A DNA stretch of 41,695 nucleotides from Candidatus Hungatella pullicola (GCA_019114305.1 DXFU01000071.1:1-41695), one strand, 5' to 3'; shown: positions 23,771 through 32,705, counted from the stretch's first letter. Program-made: numbers and translations. Notes: generated by a model from the sequence alone, not told the origin.

Positions 23771-24763
23771 ATGAAAAAATGTATGAATCACAGCGATACT
23801 TTTGTTACAGACAGCCTTGAGGGGATTTACAAGGCCTATCCGGAGGTTTATCAGCCTGTTGGAGAGAATCTGCAGGCACTGGTTCGCACAGATAAAGAAG
23901 ACAAGGTGGCCGTGGTCACAGGAGGAGGATACGGGCATCTTCCCTTGTTCCTTGGGTATGTGGGGAAAGGACTTTGTGACGGCGCAGCAGTTGGAAATGT
24001 TTTTACATCTCCTTCCTGCGAAACCATTCTGGATGTGTCCAGGGCTGTGAATGCTGGAAAAGGTATTTTATACTTGTTCGGCAATTATTTCGGAGACAGC
24101 ATGAATTTTGACATGGCAGGAGAACTTCTGAGTATGGAAGGAATCCGTACTGAAATCGTAAAGGGCTGCGATGATATGGCCAGCGCCCCAAGAGATCAGA
24201 GGGAAAAGAGAAGAGGAATTGCGGGAATTACCTTTGCCTATAAGACAGCAGGGGCCAGCGCTGCCCGGGGAGACAGTCTGGAGAAGGTAGCTGAAACTGC
24301 AAGGAAAACCATAGAGCGGACAGCTACCATGGGGGTTGCCTTTTCCTCCTGTACCCTTCCAGGGATGGATCATAGTATTTTCCAGATGGAATCCGATGAC
24401 ATGGAAATCGGTATGGGAATCCATGGAGAGCCGGGAATCCGCAGAGAAAAGATGATTACCAGCTGTCAGCTGGCAGAACGGCTTTTTGCAGATCTTATAA
24501 AGGATCTTTCTCTGAAGGAAAAGGATCGGGTAGCAGTTTTGGTTAATGGTCTGGGAATGACCAGCCGGGAGGAACTGTTTATTTTCTTCCGGGATGGAGC
24601 CAAATATCTGGAACAGAAAGGAATAAAAATCTCTTATTCTCTGGTAGGCGAGTATGCTACCTCTCTGGAAATGGCAGGGCTTTCAGCCAGTATTCTGAAA
24701 CTGGATGACCAGCTGGAACCGCTTTTAAAAAGTGATTCCTATACTCCGTTTTTACGATTTTGA
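23771..24763 (+). CDS. DhaK-like kinase subunit (short-chain ketose/dihydroxyacetone kinase)
   Basis: The 330-residue protein matches DhaK along its length. His56 (in GGGYGHLPLF), Asp109 (GNYFGDSMNF) and His218 (GIHGEPG) have the same numbers as the catalytic residues of E. coli DhaK. His218 forms the hemiaminal with the ketone substrate. The usual GGGSGHEPAHAG loop reads GGGYGHLPLFLG, so the binding pocket differs, which suggests a substrate other than dihydroxyacetone, for example a C4 ketose. It is followed by a DhaL-like nucleotide-binding subunit. No DhaM phosphotransferase gene is present, so the phosphate donor may be ATP bound by DhaL. Confidence 0.9.
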   Translation: MKKCMNHSDTFVTDSLEGIYKAYPEVYQPVGENLQALVRTDKEDKVAVVTGGGYGHLPLFLGYVGKGLCDGAAVGNVFTSPSCETILDVSRAVNAGKGILYLFGNYFGDSMNFDMAGELLSMEGIRTEIVKGCDDMASAPRDQREKRRGIAGITFAYKTAGASAARGDSLEKVAETARKTIERTATMGVAFSSCTLPGMDHSIFQMESDDMEIGMGIHGEPGIRREKMITSCQLAERLFADLIKDLSLKEKDRVAVLVNGLGMTSREELFIFFRDGAKYLEQKGIKISYSLVGEYATSLEMAGLSASILKLDDQLEPLLKSDSYTPFLRF

Positions 24764-24779
24764 CAGGCAGGTGACGACG

Positions 24780-25433
24780 ATGAAAAAAGAATATGCAGCA
24801 GAAGATATGAACCGTCTTCTTCTTTCTCTCTGCCAGGTTTGTTTTGAGGAAAAGGAAAGACTTACAGATATTGACAGTCATTTGGGAGATGGAGATATGG
24901 GCATTTCTATGAGCCGCGGAGCTGCGGCTGTGGAAAGCGAAATAAAAAAGTGGGATGGAAGGCAGCGGGACATGACCAAAATGCTTTTGAATTACGCTTC
25001 CGCTTTTAACCGGGCAGCTCCTTCTACTCTGGGAACACTGTTGAGTTTTTCCATGATGGCCGTAGCTAAGGAGATAGATCACAGGGAAAAAGTTGAGGAA
25101 AATCAGCTTCCATTTCTGGCTAAAACATTTGCAGATACAATCTGCAGAAAAGGGAAGGCCAAGGAAGGAGACAAAACAATTTTAGATGCCCTCCTTCCCT
25201 GGACCAGATGTTTTGAATGTGAAATGGCAGCAGGAAAGAGCCTTCAGGAATCTCTTGGGAAGGCGTCAGATGAGGCTTTGGCGGGAATGGAGAGAACCAA
25301 AGGGATGGAGGCGCGTACAGGAAGAGCCAGCTGGCTGGATGGGCGAAACAAGGAGTATCCTGACGGAGGCGCAGTTCTCTGTGCCGCGGCCGGCCGGAAA
25401 ATGGCAGGCCAGGGAAGGCTTTTGGAGGAGTGA
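24780..25433 (+). CDS. DhaL-like nucleotide-binding kinase subunit
   Basis: The 217-residue protein has the metal/nucleotide motif DIDSHLGDGDMG with Asp32, Asp37 and Asp39 in the DhaL spacing. The late motif GRASWLDGR plus YPDGGA (usually GRASYLGERS...DPGA) is present in altered form. It forms the phosphoryl-donor half for the DhaK-like subunit encoded 16 bases upstream. The start at 24780 (MKKEYAAED) is chosen because AGGTG lies just upstream and the longer form would overlap the DhaK gene. The C-terminal departures parallel those in the DhaK loop, as if the pair had evolved together. Confidence 0.87.
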   Translation: MKKEYAAEDMNRLLLSLCQVCFEEKERLTDIDSHLGDGDMGISMSRGAAAVESEIKKWDGRQRDMTKMLLNYASAFNRAAPSTLGTLLSFSMMAVAKEIDHREKVEENQLPFLAKTFADTICRKGKAKEGDKTILDALLPWTRCFECEMAAGKSLQESLGKASDEALAGMERTKGMEARTGRASWLDGRNKEYPDGGAVLCAAAGRKMAGQGRLLEE

Positions 25434-25435
25434 TT

Positions 25436-26320
25436 ATGAGATATTTGTGTATGGATGTAGGCGGCACCAGCATCAAATATGGGATTGGATATAAGACGGG
25501 AAAGCTTTCCTGCTTGGGGAAAACGTCTTTCGGAACTACTTTAGATGATTTTTTGGACACGGTGAAGGAGCTTTATGAACGAATCGGGCCCACAGACGGA
25601 GTAGCGGCCTGTTTTCCCGGAGAGGTGCACAGTGAGGAAGGCGTGATCAGAGGAATCAGCGCAGTGGAGCAGCTCCATAACCATCCAATCAGAAGTCTGA
25701 TTTCAGATCTATGCGGCTGCCCCGTAACCATGTTAAACGATGCCAACGCGGCTGCTTTAGGCGAATTATGGCAGGGAGTGGGAAAGCAGTATAAAAATAT
25801 TGCTTTTGTTATTGTTGGCACAGGAGTGGGAGGAGCTGTCATTGAAAATGGAAGGCTTTATCCAGGCTCTACCTGCAATAAAGCAGAGATCGGAAACTTT
25901 TTAATGGGAGGAACAGAGGAAGGCAGATACCTTACCTGGAGTGATTTTACCCTGGAGCATCAGGCGCAGAAATATTCGGCCAAAACCGGAAATAAGGTAA
26001 ACGGACAGCAGCTGTATCAGCTGTCAGAAGAGGGACAGAAAGAAGCCGCCTTTTTTGTAGAGGAATTCCTCCATTATATGGCAGTTGGCTGTGTCAGCGT
26101 TGCTTTTGCCTATGATCCCCAGATTATTGATGTCGGAGGGGGAATCAGTCAGAATCCGGATATTATCCGGCGCATCAATGAAACCTATGAGAATCTGGTG
26201 AAGGGGCAGAGGATGGGATATCTTAAGCCTAAAATTGTAGCCTGTCAGCAGAAAAACCACGCCAATCTGCTGGGAGCTCTTTATTATTTTCTTACAGGAG
26301 GAGAACAGGATGAGATATAA
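25436..26320 (+). CDS. ROK-family sugar kinase (beta-glucoside kinase-like)
   Basis: The 294-residue protein has the ATP-binding motif MDVGGTSIKYG (6-16), the catalytic Asp in LNDANAAALGE (Asp102) and GTGVGGAVIENGRLYPG. The zinc ligands of glucokinase-type ROK proteins are missing: EIGH reads EIGN and the CxCGxxGC motif is absent. Atypical ROK proteins of this kind include beta-glucoside kinases (BglK) that phosphorylate cellobiose-like sugars at O6. The next gene is a GH1 enzyme with a phosphate-binding type active site, and the two overlap by 11 bases. That supports kinase-then-hydrolase action. GGAGG is 7 bases before ATG 25436; the GTG at 25430 is less well placed. Confidence 0.85.
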   Translation: MRYLCMDVGGTSIKYGIGYKTGKLSCLGKTSFGTTLDDFLDTVKELYERIGPTDGVAACFPGEVHSEEGVIRGISAVEQLHNHPIRSLISDLCGCPVTMLNDANAAALGELWQGVGKQYKNIAFVIVGTGVGGAVIENGRLYPGSTCNKAEIGNFLMGGTEEGRYLTWSDFTLEHQAQKYSAKTGNKVNGQQLYQLSEEGQKEAAFFVEEFLHYMAVGCVSVAFAYDPQIIDVGGGISQNPDIIRRINETYENLVKGQRMGYLKPKIVACQQKNHANLLGALYYFLTGGEQDEI

Positions 26321-27704
26321 TTTTCCAAAAGATTTTTTGTGGGGTGGAGCGTCTTCAGGACCCCAGTCAGAAGGCGGCAGCTGCGAGGGAGGAAAGACCC
26401 CCAGCGAATGGGATTACTGGTTCTCCATTGAACCGGAGCGTTTCTATGATACCATTGGTCCGTCCCGTACTTCTGATTTTTACCACAGATATAAAGAGTA
26501 CATAGGAAAAATGAAGGAGGCAGGAATCCGTTCTTTCCGTACCTCTATTCAGTGGAGCCGTGTGATCCTTGATCAGGAAGGAACTGTGAATCCAGAGGGA
26601 ATTGATTTTTACAGACAAATGATTCGGGAACTAAAAAAAGCCGGCATTGAGCCTATGCTTTGCCTTCATCATTTCGACCTGCCTTATTACTGGGTAAAAG
26701 AAGGCGGCTTTGTCAACAGAAAGACGGTGGATGCCTTTGTAAAATTTGCCTCTGTAGTTTTCCGGGAATTTGGGGAGGAAGTGAAATACTGGTCCACATT
26801 TAATGAGCCGGTTATTATTCCGGAAACCGGTTATTTTTACGGACGCCATTATCCCGCTGTATGCGATGCAGCCAAAGCTGTGGCGGCCGGTTATCATATT
26901 CAGCTGGCCAGCAGCATGGCTGTAAGAGAGTTCAAAAAAATGGGGATAAAAGGTCAGATAGGAATTATTATTAATCTCACTCCCACTTACTGCAGAAATC
27001 CGGAAGATGAAGGAGACAGAAAGGCCGCAGAAGCGGCAGATCTTATTTTTAACCGTTCTTTCTTGGATCCGTCTGTACTGGGACAATATCCAAAAGAGCT
27101 TTGTGAGCTTATTGCCGGAGAAGGTCTGCGGGCTCCGGTTCTGGAGGGAGATTTGAAGATTATTGCCGAGAATAAAGTGGATTATTTGGGAGTGAATTAT
27201 TACCATCCAAGGAGAGTACAGGCAAGAACAACTGCTTTCTCAGGGCCTTTGTCACCGGATAAATATTTTGAACCTTATGAGATGCCGGGACAGAAAATGA
27301 ACCGGTCGAGAGGCTGGGAGATTTATGAGCCTGCCGTTTACGACATTGCCATGAATATTAAAGAAAACTACGGAAATATTCCCTGGTATATTTCTGAAAA
27401 TGGCATGGGAGTAATGGAAGAAGAAAAATTTATGGATGAAAGCGGCCAGGTACAGGATGATTACCGCATCGAATTTATTCAGGGGCATTTAAAACAGCTT
27501 CATCGTGCCATAGAAGAAGGGGCCAACTGCTTTGGATATCATTTGTGGTCTCCGTTTGACTGCTGGTCCTGGACCAACGCATATAAGAACCGGTATGGTC
27601 TTTTGCGGGTGGATATCAGGGATCACTGTAAAATCACTATGAAAAAATCGGGGGAATGGTTCAGAAAGCTGTCGGATTCCAATGGGTTTGATGCCGGCTC
27701 CTGA
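26310..27704 (+). CDS. GH1 glycosidase, probably 6-phospho-beta-glycosidase
   Basis: The 464-residue TIM-barrel enzyme has the acid/base Glu166 in TFNEP, the nucleophile Glu363 in ISENG, and the N-terminal GH1 signature FLWGGASSGPQSEGG. In the aglycone-side loop, non-phosphorylated GH1 enzymes have a Glu (NFEW) and phospho-enzymes have Ser...Lys-x-Tyr. Here it reads WSWTNAYKNRYG: Ser420 and Tyr429 match the phospho type, while the Lys position is Asn427 with Lys426 next to it. It is therefore most likely a phospho-beta-glucosidase or -galactosidase acting on the ROK kinase product. It is cytoplasmic, with no signal peptide, and is the last gene of the cluster. No strong terminator follows. 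Confidence 0.88.
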   Translation: MRYNFPKDFLWGGASSGPQSEGGSCEGGKTPSEWDYWFSIEPERFYDTIGPSRTSDFYHRYKEYIGKMKEAGIRSFRTSIQWSRVILDQEGTVNPEGIDFYRQMIRELKKAGIEPMLCLHHFDLPYYWVKEGGFVNRKTVDAFVKFASVVFREFGEEVKYWSTFNEPVIIPETGYFYGRHYPAVCDAAKAVAAGYHIQLASSMAVREFKKMGIKGQIGIIINLTPTYCRNPEDEGDRKAAEAADLIFNRSFLDPSVLGQYPKELCELIAGEGLRAPVLEGDLKIIAENKVDYLGVNYYHPRRVQARTTAFSGPLSPDKYFEPYEMPGQKMNRSRGWEIYEPAVYDIAMNIKENYGNIPWYISENGMGVMEEEKFMDESGQVQDDYRIEFIQGHLKQLHRAIEEGANCFGYHLWSPFDCWSWTNAYKNRYGLLRVDIRDHCKITMKKSGEWFRKLSDSNGFDAGS

Positions 27705-27758
27705 CACCGGGGAAGAAACTTGTCTTCGCAGCAGGTAACATAAAAAATCAAAAACCCC

Positions 27759-27787
27759 TTGCAATGGTTCTAAAAGGGTGCTATACT
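27759..27787 (+). promoter_or_regulatory. Sigma-A promoter of the rimP-nusA-infB operon
   Basis: TTGCAA (27759-27764), 17-base spacer, TATACT (27782-27787). The transcript would begin near 27794, ahead of the leader hairpin. Confidence 0.85.
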
Positions 27788-27816
27788 ACATATGATAACA
27801 TGATAGATTGACTGAT

Positions 27817-27842
27817 AAAGAGTGGGCGAAAGTCCACTCTTT
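27817..27842 (+). ncRNA. Leader hairpin upstream of rimP
   Basis: AAAGAGTGG, loop GCGAAAGT, CCACTCTTT: a perfect 9-bp stem 37 bases before the rimP start, at +24 of the predicted transcript. Followed by CAATTTGTTT, it could act as a terminator-like attenuator. It matches no riboswitch that can be named with certainty. Confidence 0.65.
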
Positions 27843-27879
27843 CAATTTGTTTGGAATTATTTTGAAAGGTGGGAAGAAT

Positions 27880-28347
27880 ATGTCTAAGAGAGAAGAATAT
27901 GAATCCAGAACAGAGAAATACCTGGAACCTATGATGGAAGAATATCACTTTGAGCTGGTGGATGTGGAATATGTAAAGGAAGCAGGAAACTGGTATCTTC
28001 GCGCCTATATCGATAAAGAGGGCGGGATCACAGTGGATGACTGTGAGGTTGTCAGCAGAAGACTGGGAGACTGGCTGGATAAGGAAGACTTTATTGAAGA
28101 CAGCTACATTCTGGAAGTAAGCTCGCCGGGGCTGGGAAGGCCTTTGAAAAAAGAGAAGGACTTTGCCAGAAGCATAGGCAGAGAGGTGGAGATTCGTCTT
28201 TATAAAGCCCTGAATAAACAGAAGGATTATACGGGAACCTTAACTGCATATGATAAGGATACCGTGACAATTTCCATAGAGAACGGGGAGCAGCTTGAAT
28301 TCAGCCGCGGGGACATTGCACTGATTCGGCTGGCATTTGATTTCTGA
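27880..28347 (+). CDS. rimP: Ribosome maturation factor RimP
   Basis: The 155-residue protein has the RimP hallmarks: FELVDVEYVKEAGNWYLRAY near residue 25, VDDCEVVSRRLGDWLD, YILEVSSPGLGRPL and a C-terminal Sm-like domain ending ALIRLAFDF. It assists 30S subunit maturation. The ATG at 27880 is preceded by AAAGGTGGG; the frame continues 24 codons upstream only through the leader hairpin. It is the first gene of the operon with nusA 31 bases downstream, the standard Firmicutes order. Confidence 0.95.
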   Translation: MSKREEYESRTEKYLEPMMEEYHFELVDVEYVKEAGNWYLRAYIDKEGGITVDDCEVVSRRLGDWLDKEDFIEDSYILEVSSPGLGRPLKKEKDFARSIGREVEIRLYKALNKQKDYTGTLTAYDKDTVTISIENGEQLEFSRGDIALIRLAFDF

Positions 28348-28378
28348 ACAGTATGATGGTTATTAGGAGGATAAAAAA

Positions 28379-29593
28379 ATGAATAAGGAACTGTTAGAAG
28401 CACTTAATATTCTGGAAAAAGAGAATAACATCAGCAAAGACGCTCTTTTAGAAGCCATTGAGAATTCTCTTCTGACTGCCTGCAAGAATCATTTCGGCAA
28501 GGCAGATAATGTAAAGGTTTCCATTAATCCAGATACCTGTGACTTTGCGGTGTACGCTGAGAAGGAAGTTGTGGAAGAGGTGGAAGATAAGCTGCTTCAG
28601 ATCAGCCTTGCAGAGGCAAAGATGATGAATCCCAAATACGAAGTTGGAGACATCATTCACTGCCCCATTGATTCTAAAAAGTTCGGACGTATCGCTACAC
28701 AGAACGCCAAGAACGTAATTCTTCAGAAAATCAGGGAGGAAGGAAGAAAATCCCTGTTTAATGACTGGTACTGCCAGGAGAAGGAGGTTGTCACAGGAAT
28801 TGTTCAGCGTTATCTGGGCAGAAATGTAAGCATCAATCTGGGTAAGGTGGATGCCATTCTGAATGAATCAGAAATGGTGAAGGGTGAAGTGTTCAAACCT
28901 ACAGAACGTATTAAAGTTTACGTTTTAGAAGTAAAGAATACTCCTAAGGGACCGAGAATTTCCGTTTCCAGAACTCATCCAGATTTGGTAAAGCGCTTAT
29001 TTGAATCAGAGGTTGCTGAGATTAAGGACGGAACGGTTGAGATTAAAGCAATTGCCAGAGAGGCAGGATCCAGAACAAAGATTGCGGTAAAATCCAATGA
29101 TCCCAATGTGGATCCGGTAGGAGCCTGTGTAGGATTAAACGGAGCCAGAGTGAACGCTATTGTCAATGAGCTGAGAGGCGAAAAGATTGATATTATTAAT
29201 TGGGATGATTCTGCTGCCTACCTTATTGAGAATGCCTTAAGCCCGGCTAAGGTCATCTGCGTGCTGGCAGATGAGGAGGCGAAAGAGGCCCAGGTGATTG
29301 TTCCGGATTACCAGTTATCCTTAGCCATCGGCAAGGAAGGGCAGAACGCCAGACTGGCTGCCAGACTGACCGGTTATAAGATCGATATCAAAAGCGAGAC
29401 CCAGGCCAGAGAGCTGGGAATGTACGATCAGCTGGCTAACGACTGTCAGGAAGAGTATGACGGAGAGTACAGCGGGGAAGAGTATCAGGAAGACAACTGG
29501 TATGAAGGACAGGAAAATGGAGAGGACTCTTACCAGGAAGATGAGTATGAGGAAGGATATGATGAGGACGGCTCAGAGGAAGAGCGGGAATAA
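28379..29593 (+). CDS. nusA: Transcription termination/antitermination factor NusA
   Basis: The 404-residue protein starts with the RNA-polymerase-binding N-terminal domain (about 1-130). S1 and KH domains follow, marked by PKGPRISVSRTHPDLVKRLF, DPVGACVGLNGARVNAIV and LAIGKEGQNARLAARLTGYK. The last 50 residues are a very acidic, Tyr-rich tail (EEYDGEYSGEEYQED and similar) in place of the AR repeats of E. coli NusA, as is common in Clostridia. AGGAGG precedes the start at a good distance. Confidence 0.97.
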   Translation: MNKELLEALNILEKENNISKDALLEAIENSLLTACKNHFGKADNVKVSINPDTCDFAVYAEKEVVEEVEDKLLQISLAEAKMMNPKYEVGDIIHCPIDSKKFGRIATQNAKNVILQKIREEGRKSLFNDWYCQEKEVVTGIVQRYLGRNVSINLGKVDAILNESEMVKGEVFKPTERIKVYVLEVKNTPKGPRISVSRTHPDLVKRLFESEVAEIKDGTVEIKAIAREAGSRTKIAVKSNDPNVDPVGACVGLNGARVNAIVNELRGEKIDIINWDDSAAYLIENALSPAKVICVLADEEAKEAQVIVPDYQLSLAIGKEGQNARLAARLTGYKIDIKSETQARELGMYDQLANDCQEEYDGEYSGEEYQEDNWYEGQENGEDSYQEDEYEEGYDEDGSEEERE

Positions 29594-29614
29594 GAATCAG
29601 GAAGTGATGGAAGC

Positions 29615-29884
29615 GTGAGTACAAAAAAGATACCACTCAGACAGTGCATTGGCTGTGGTGAGATGAAAAGCAAAAAAGAGATGATCCGTATATTAAAGAC
29701 AGCGGAAGATGAAATTATTCTTGATGCTACCGGCAGAAAGAACGGCAGAGGAGCTTACCTTTGCCCTTCCATGGAATGTTTTCATAAAGCGGTTAAAAAC
29801 AGAGGACTGGAGCGCTCCTTCAAGATGGCGATTCCCAGGGAGATATATGATACACTGGAAAAGGAGATGGAGCAGCTTGGATAA
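29615..29884 (+). CDS. ylxR: YlxR-family RNA-binding protein (RnpM type)
   Basis: The protein has 89 residues, with LRQCIGCGEMKSKKEMIRI at the N-terminus and GRKNGRGAYLCPSMECFHKA, both signatures of the YlxR fold. The start is GTG at 29615; the nearby ATG at 29606 runs at once into a stop. In B. subtilis this family member binds RNase P RNA. It is placed between nusA and the L7Ae-like gene as in most Firmicutes, and its end overlaps the next gene by 8 bases. Confidence 0.93.
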   Translation: MSTKKIPLRQCIGCGEMKSKKEMIRILKTAEDEIILDATGRKNGRGAYLCPSMECFHKAVKNRGLERSFKMAIPREIYDTLEKEMEQLG

Positions 29885-30212
29885 CAGACAAAAGATACTG
29901 AACCTGATCGGTCTGGCTACAAAGGCCGGTAAGACTGCAAGCGGAGAATTCATGACAGAGAAGTCTGTAAAATCAGGGAAGGCCCGCCTGGTGATTGTTT
30001 CGGAAGAGGCGTCTGAGAATACCAGGAAGATGTTTGATAACATGTGTACTTACTATAAGGTTCCAATCTTCTTTTTTGCGGGAAAAGACGAATTAGGTCA
30101 CGCCATGGGCAAGGAGATGAGAGCGTCTCTGGCTATCGTGGATGACGGATTCGCAAAGGCTGTAGTAAAATTAATGAATACAAATGGAGGTAGTAAGTAT
30201 GAAAATAAATGA
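29877..30212 (+). CDS. ylxQ: L7Ae-family ribosomal-protein-like (YlxQ)
   Basis: The 111-residue protein begins (L/M)[18 protein letters not shown] and has the L7Ae/L30e fold pattern [20 protein letters not shown]. The start is taken as TTG at 29877, with AAGGAG 10 bases upstream, because no ATG in this frame gives a family-like N-terminus and homologues start at this point. It overlaps ylxR by 8 bases and infB by 14 bases. L7Ae-like proteins bind kink-turn RNA; its own target is not known from this sequence. Confidence 0.87.
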   Translation: MDNRQKILNLIGLATKAGKTASGEFMTEKSVKSGKARLVIVSEEASENTRKMFDNMCTYYKVPIFFFAGKDELGHAMGKEMRASLAIVDDGFAKAVVKLMNTNGGSKYENK

Positions 30213-32649
30213 TCTTGAAAATGAAAATATAAAAAGTCCGTCTAATGTTGAGGAGGATGCTTCTAAGAAGGAAGCAGGAAAGACCCCTGTAAAATCAGGT
30301 GATGAGCCTCACAAAAAGAAAATTTCCGCTGTTTTTCGTCCTCAGAACGCTCAGCAGAAGCCTCAGCGTCCTCAGGGGCAGGGCAGCAGAGATGGAAGAC
30401 CATCCCGTCAGGGACAGACAGGTACCGGACGTCCCGCAGGAAACTCAGGCCAGGGAAGAGATAATCGAGACGGAGGAAACCGTCAGGGAGGTTTCCAGGG
30501 AAGAGATAACCGGGATGGAGGAAACCGTCAGGGAAGCTTCCAGGGAAGAGATAACCGGGATGGAGGAAACCGTCAGGGAGGCTTTCAGGGAAGAGACAAC
30601 CGGGACGGAGGAAGCCGTCAGGGAGGTTTCCAGGGAAAAGATAGAGACGGCCGTGAGGGCGGAAGAAGCCAGGGACGTCAGAATTCCGGAAGAGACGGAG
30701 GTTCCAGAGCATCCTTTGATACTCCTATTCAGACTAAGCCTCAGAGCAATCGCGCCAATAAAAATGCCTATAAAAACGAGCGTTTTGATAAGAGGGACAA
30801 AGACGATGAGATGAAAGGAAGAGCCCAGGGCAAAAACGGCAAGAATCTGAAAGCTCCTCTTCAGCCGCCGGTTCACGTTGAGCCTAAGGTGGAGGAGATT
30901 AAGACCATTGTCATTCCAGAGGTTCTTACTATTAAAGAGCTGGCTGAGAAGATGAAGCTGCAGCCGTCTGCAATTGTAAAAAAACTGTTTTTACAGGGCA
31001 AGATCGTTACCTTAAATACAGAGATTGATTTTGACCAGGCAGAAGAAATTGCTATGGAATATGAGGTTCTCTGTGAGAAGGAAGTAAAGGTAGACGTAAT
31101 TGAAGAGCTTTTGAAAGAGGCAGAGGAAAACGAGGAAGATATGGTTCCAAGACCTCCGGTTGTATGTGTAATGGGCCATGTTGACCACGGCAAAACTTCT
31201 CTTCTGGATGCCATCCGCCAGACCAATGTTACAGCAAGGGAGGCCGGCGGAATTACACAGCATATTGGCGCTTATACCGTGGAGGTTAACGGTCAGGTGA
31301 TTACTTTCCTGGATACACCAGGCCATGAGGCGTTCACTGCTATGCGTATGAGAGGCGCCCAGTCTACGGATATTGCAATTTTGGTAGTAGCGGCGGATGA
31401 CGGCGTAATGCCCCAGACTGTTGAGGCTATTAATCATGCCAAGGCTGCGGGAGTTGAAATTATTGTAGCTATTAACAAGATTGATAAGCCAAGCGCCAAC
31501 ATTGACCGAGTAAAGCAGGAGCTTTCTGAGTATGAACTGATTCCTGAGGATTGGGGCGGAACTACGGTCTGCGTACCTGTATCTGCTCATTCAAAAGAAG
31601 GAATTCAGGAGCTTCTGGAGATGATTCTTCTCACTGCTGAAGTGAAGGAGTTAAAGGCGAATCCTAACAGAAAGGCGAGAGGCCTGATTATTGAGGCTGA
31701 GCTGGATAAGGGTAAAGGTCCGGTTGCAACCGTTCTGGTTCAGAAGGGAACCTTAAGAGTAGGGGATACCGTTGCAGCAGGTTCCTGCTATGGCAAGGTT
31801 CGCGCCATGATGGATGATAAGGGCCGCAGAGTAAAAGAGGCAGGTCCGTCCATGCCTGTTGAGATTTTGGGGCTTAACGATGTTCCAAACGCAGGAGAGG
31901 TACTGGTTGGCACTGAAAATGAGAAAGAGGCCAGAAACTTCGCAGAGACCTTTATCTCTGAGAGCAAAAATAAATTACTGGAGGAAACAAAGGCCAAGTT
32001 ATCTCTGGATGATCTGTTCAGCCAGATTAAGGCCGGCAATATTAAGGAGCTGCCGATTATTGTCAAGGCAGATGTACAGGGGTCTGTGGAAGCAGTTAAG
32101 CAGAGTCTGTTAAAACTGTCCAACGAAGAGGTTATGGTTAAGGTGATCCATGGAGGAGTAGGAGCAATTAACGAGTCTGACGTAACCCTGGCATCTGCAT
32201 CCAATGCTATTATTATCGGATTCAACGTAAGACCTGACGCTACGGCAAAATCCATTGCTGACAGAGAAAAGGTTGATATGAGACTGTATAAAGTAATTTA
32301 CCAGGCTATCGAAGATGTAGAGGCTGCCATGAAGGGTATGCTGGATCCGATCTTTGAAGAAAAGGTGATTGGTCATGCCATTGTGCGTCAGCTGTTTAAG
32401 GCCTCTGGAGTAGGAACCATTGCGGGATCCTATGTAATGGACGGCAAGTTCCAGAGAGGCTGCAGTGTCCGAATCACAAGAGACGGCGAGAAGATCTTTG
32501 AAGGACCGCTGGCATCCCTTAAAAGATTTAAGGATGATGTAAAAGAGGTTGCCACAGGCTACGAGTGCGGTCTTGTATTTGAGAAGTTTAATGATGTCCA
32601 GGTGGACGATATGATTGAGGCCTACGCCATGGTAGAGGTTCCGCGTTAG
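30199..32649 (+). CDS. infB: Translation initiation factor IF-2
   Basis: The protein has 816 residues. A disordered N-terminus of about 220 residues is rich in Gly, Arg, Asp and Gln and includes four 15-residue repeats. The IF2_N domain follows ([20 protein letters not shown], about 235-255). The G domain has GHVDHGKT (326-333), DTPGHEAF and NKID, and domains II-IV end [20 protein letters not shown]. It brings initiator tRNA to the 30S subunit. The ATG at 30199 has GGAGG 8 bases upstream and is preferred to the one at 30184. Confidence 0.97.
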   Translation: MKINDLENENIKSPSNVEEDASKKEAGKTPVKSGDEPHKKKISAVFRPQNAQQKPQRPQGQGSRDGRPSRQGQTGTGRPAGNSGQGRDNRDGGNRQGGFQGRDNRDGGNRQGSFQGRDNRDGGNRQGGFQGRDNRDGGSRQGGFQGKDRDGREGGRSQGRQNSGRDGGSRASFDTPIQTKPQSNRANKNAYKNERFDKRDKDDEMKGRAQGKNGKNLKAPLQPPVHVEPKVEEIKTIVIPEVLTIKELAEKMKLQPSAIVKKLFLQGKIVTLNTEIDFDQAEEIAMEYEVLCEKEVKVDVIEELLKEAEENEEDMVPRPPVVCVMGHVDHGKTSLLDAIRQTNVTAREAGGITQHIGAYTVEVNGQVITFLDTPGHEAFTAMRMRGAQSTDIAILVVAADDGVMPQTVEAINHAKAAGVEIIVAINKIDKPSANIDRVKQELSEYELIPEDWGGTTVCVPVSAHSKEGIQELLEMILLTAEVKELKANPNRKARGLIIEAELDKGKGPVATVLVQKGTLRVGDTVAAGSCYGKVRAMMDDKGRRVKEAGPSMPVEILGLNDVPNAGEVLVGTENEKEARNFAETFISESKNKLLEETKAKLSLDDLFSQIKAGNIKELPIIVKADVQGSVEAVKQSLLKLSNEEVMVKVIHGGVGAINESDVTLASASNAIIIGFNVRPDATAKSIADREKVDMRLYKVIYQAIEDVEAAMKGMLDPIFEEKVIGHAIVRQLFKASGVGTIAGSYVMDGKFQRGCSVRITRDGEKIFEGPLASLKRFKDDVKEVATGYECGLVFEKFNDVQVDDMIEAYAMVEVPR
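30454..30633 (+). repeat. Four 45-bp tandem repeats in infB
   Basis: Each unit encodes [15 protein letters not shown] with small changes (GNRQGSF, GSRQGGF). A decayed fifth unit ([10 protein letters not shown]) follows. The region is in frame and adds length to the disordered part of IF-2. Confidence 0.9.
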
Positions 32650-32677
32650 TCAGAAGATACCGGGTATCCCGGATCCT

Positions 32678-32705
32678 CTGCCTCTGGCCGGCCAAGGAGA
32701 GGCAG
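32678..32705 (+). promoter_or_regulatory. Hairpin overlapping the rbfA ribosome binding site
   Basis: CTGCCTCT (32678-32685) pairs with AGAGGCAG (32698-32705). The 3' arm forms part of AGGCAGGA, the only ribosome binding site before the rbfA ATG at 32714, so the structure could limit rbfA translation. Confidence 0.5.

Noticed and set aside
27817-27842. Riboswitch in the rimP leader
   Set aside because: Only a single 9-bp stem is present, with no conserved aptamer core that I recognise.
30299-30814. Overlapping ORF of 171 codons within infB
   Set aside because: It is a frame-shifted reading of the tandem repeats; the infB frame carries the conserved protein.
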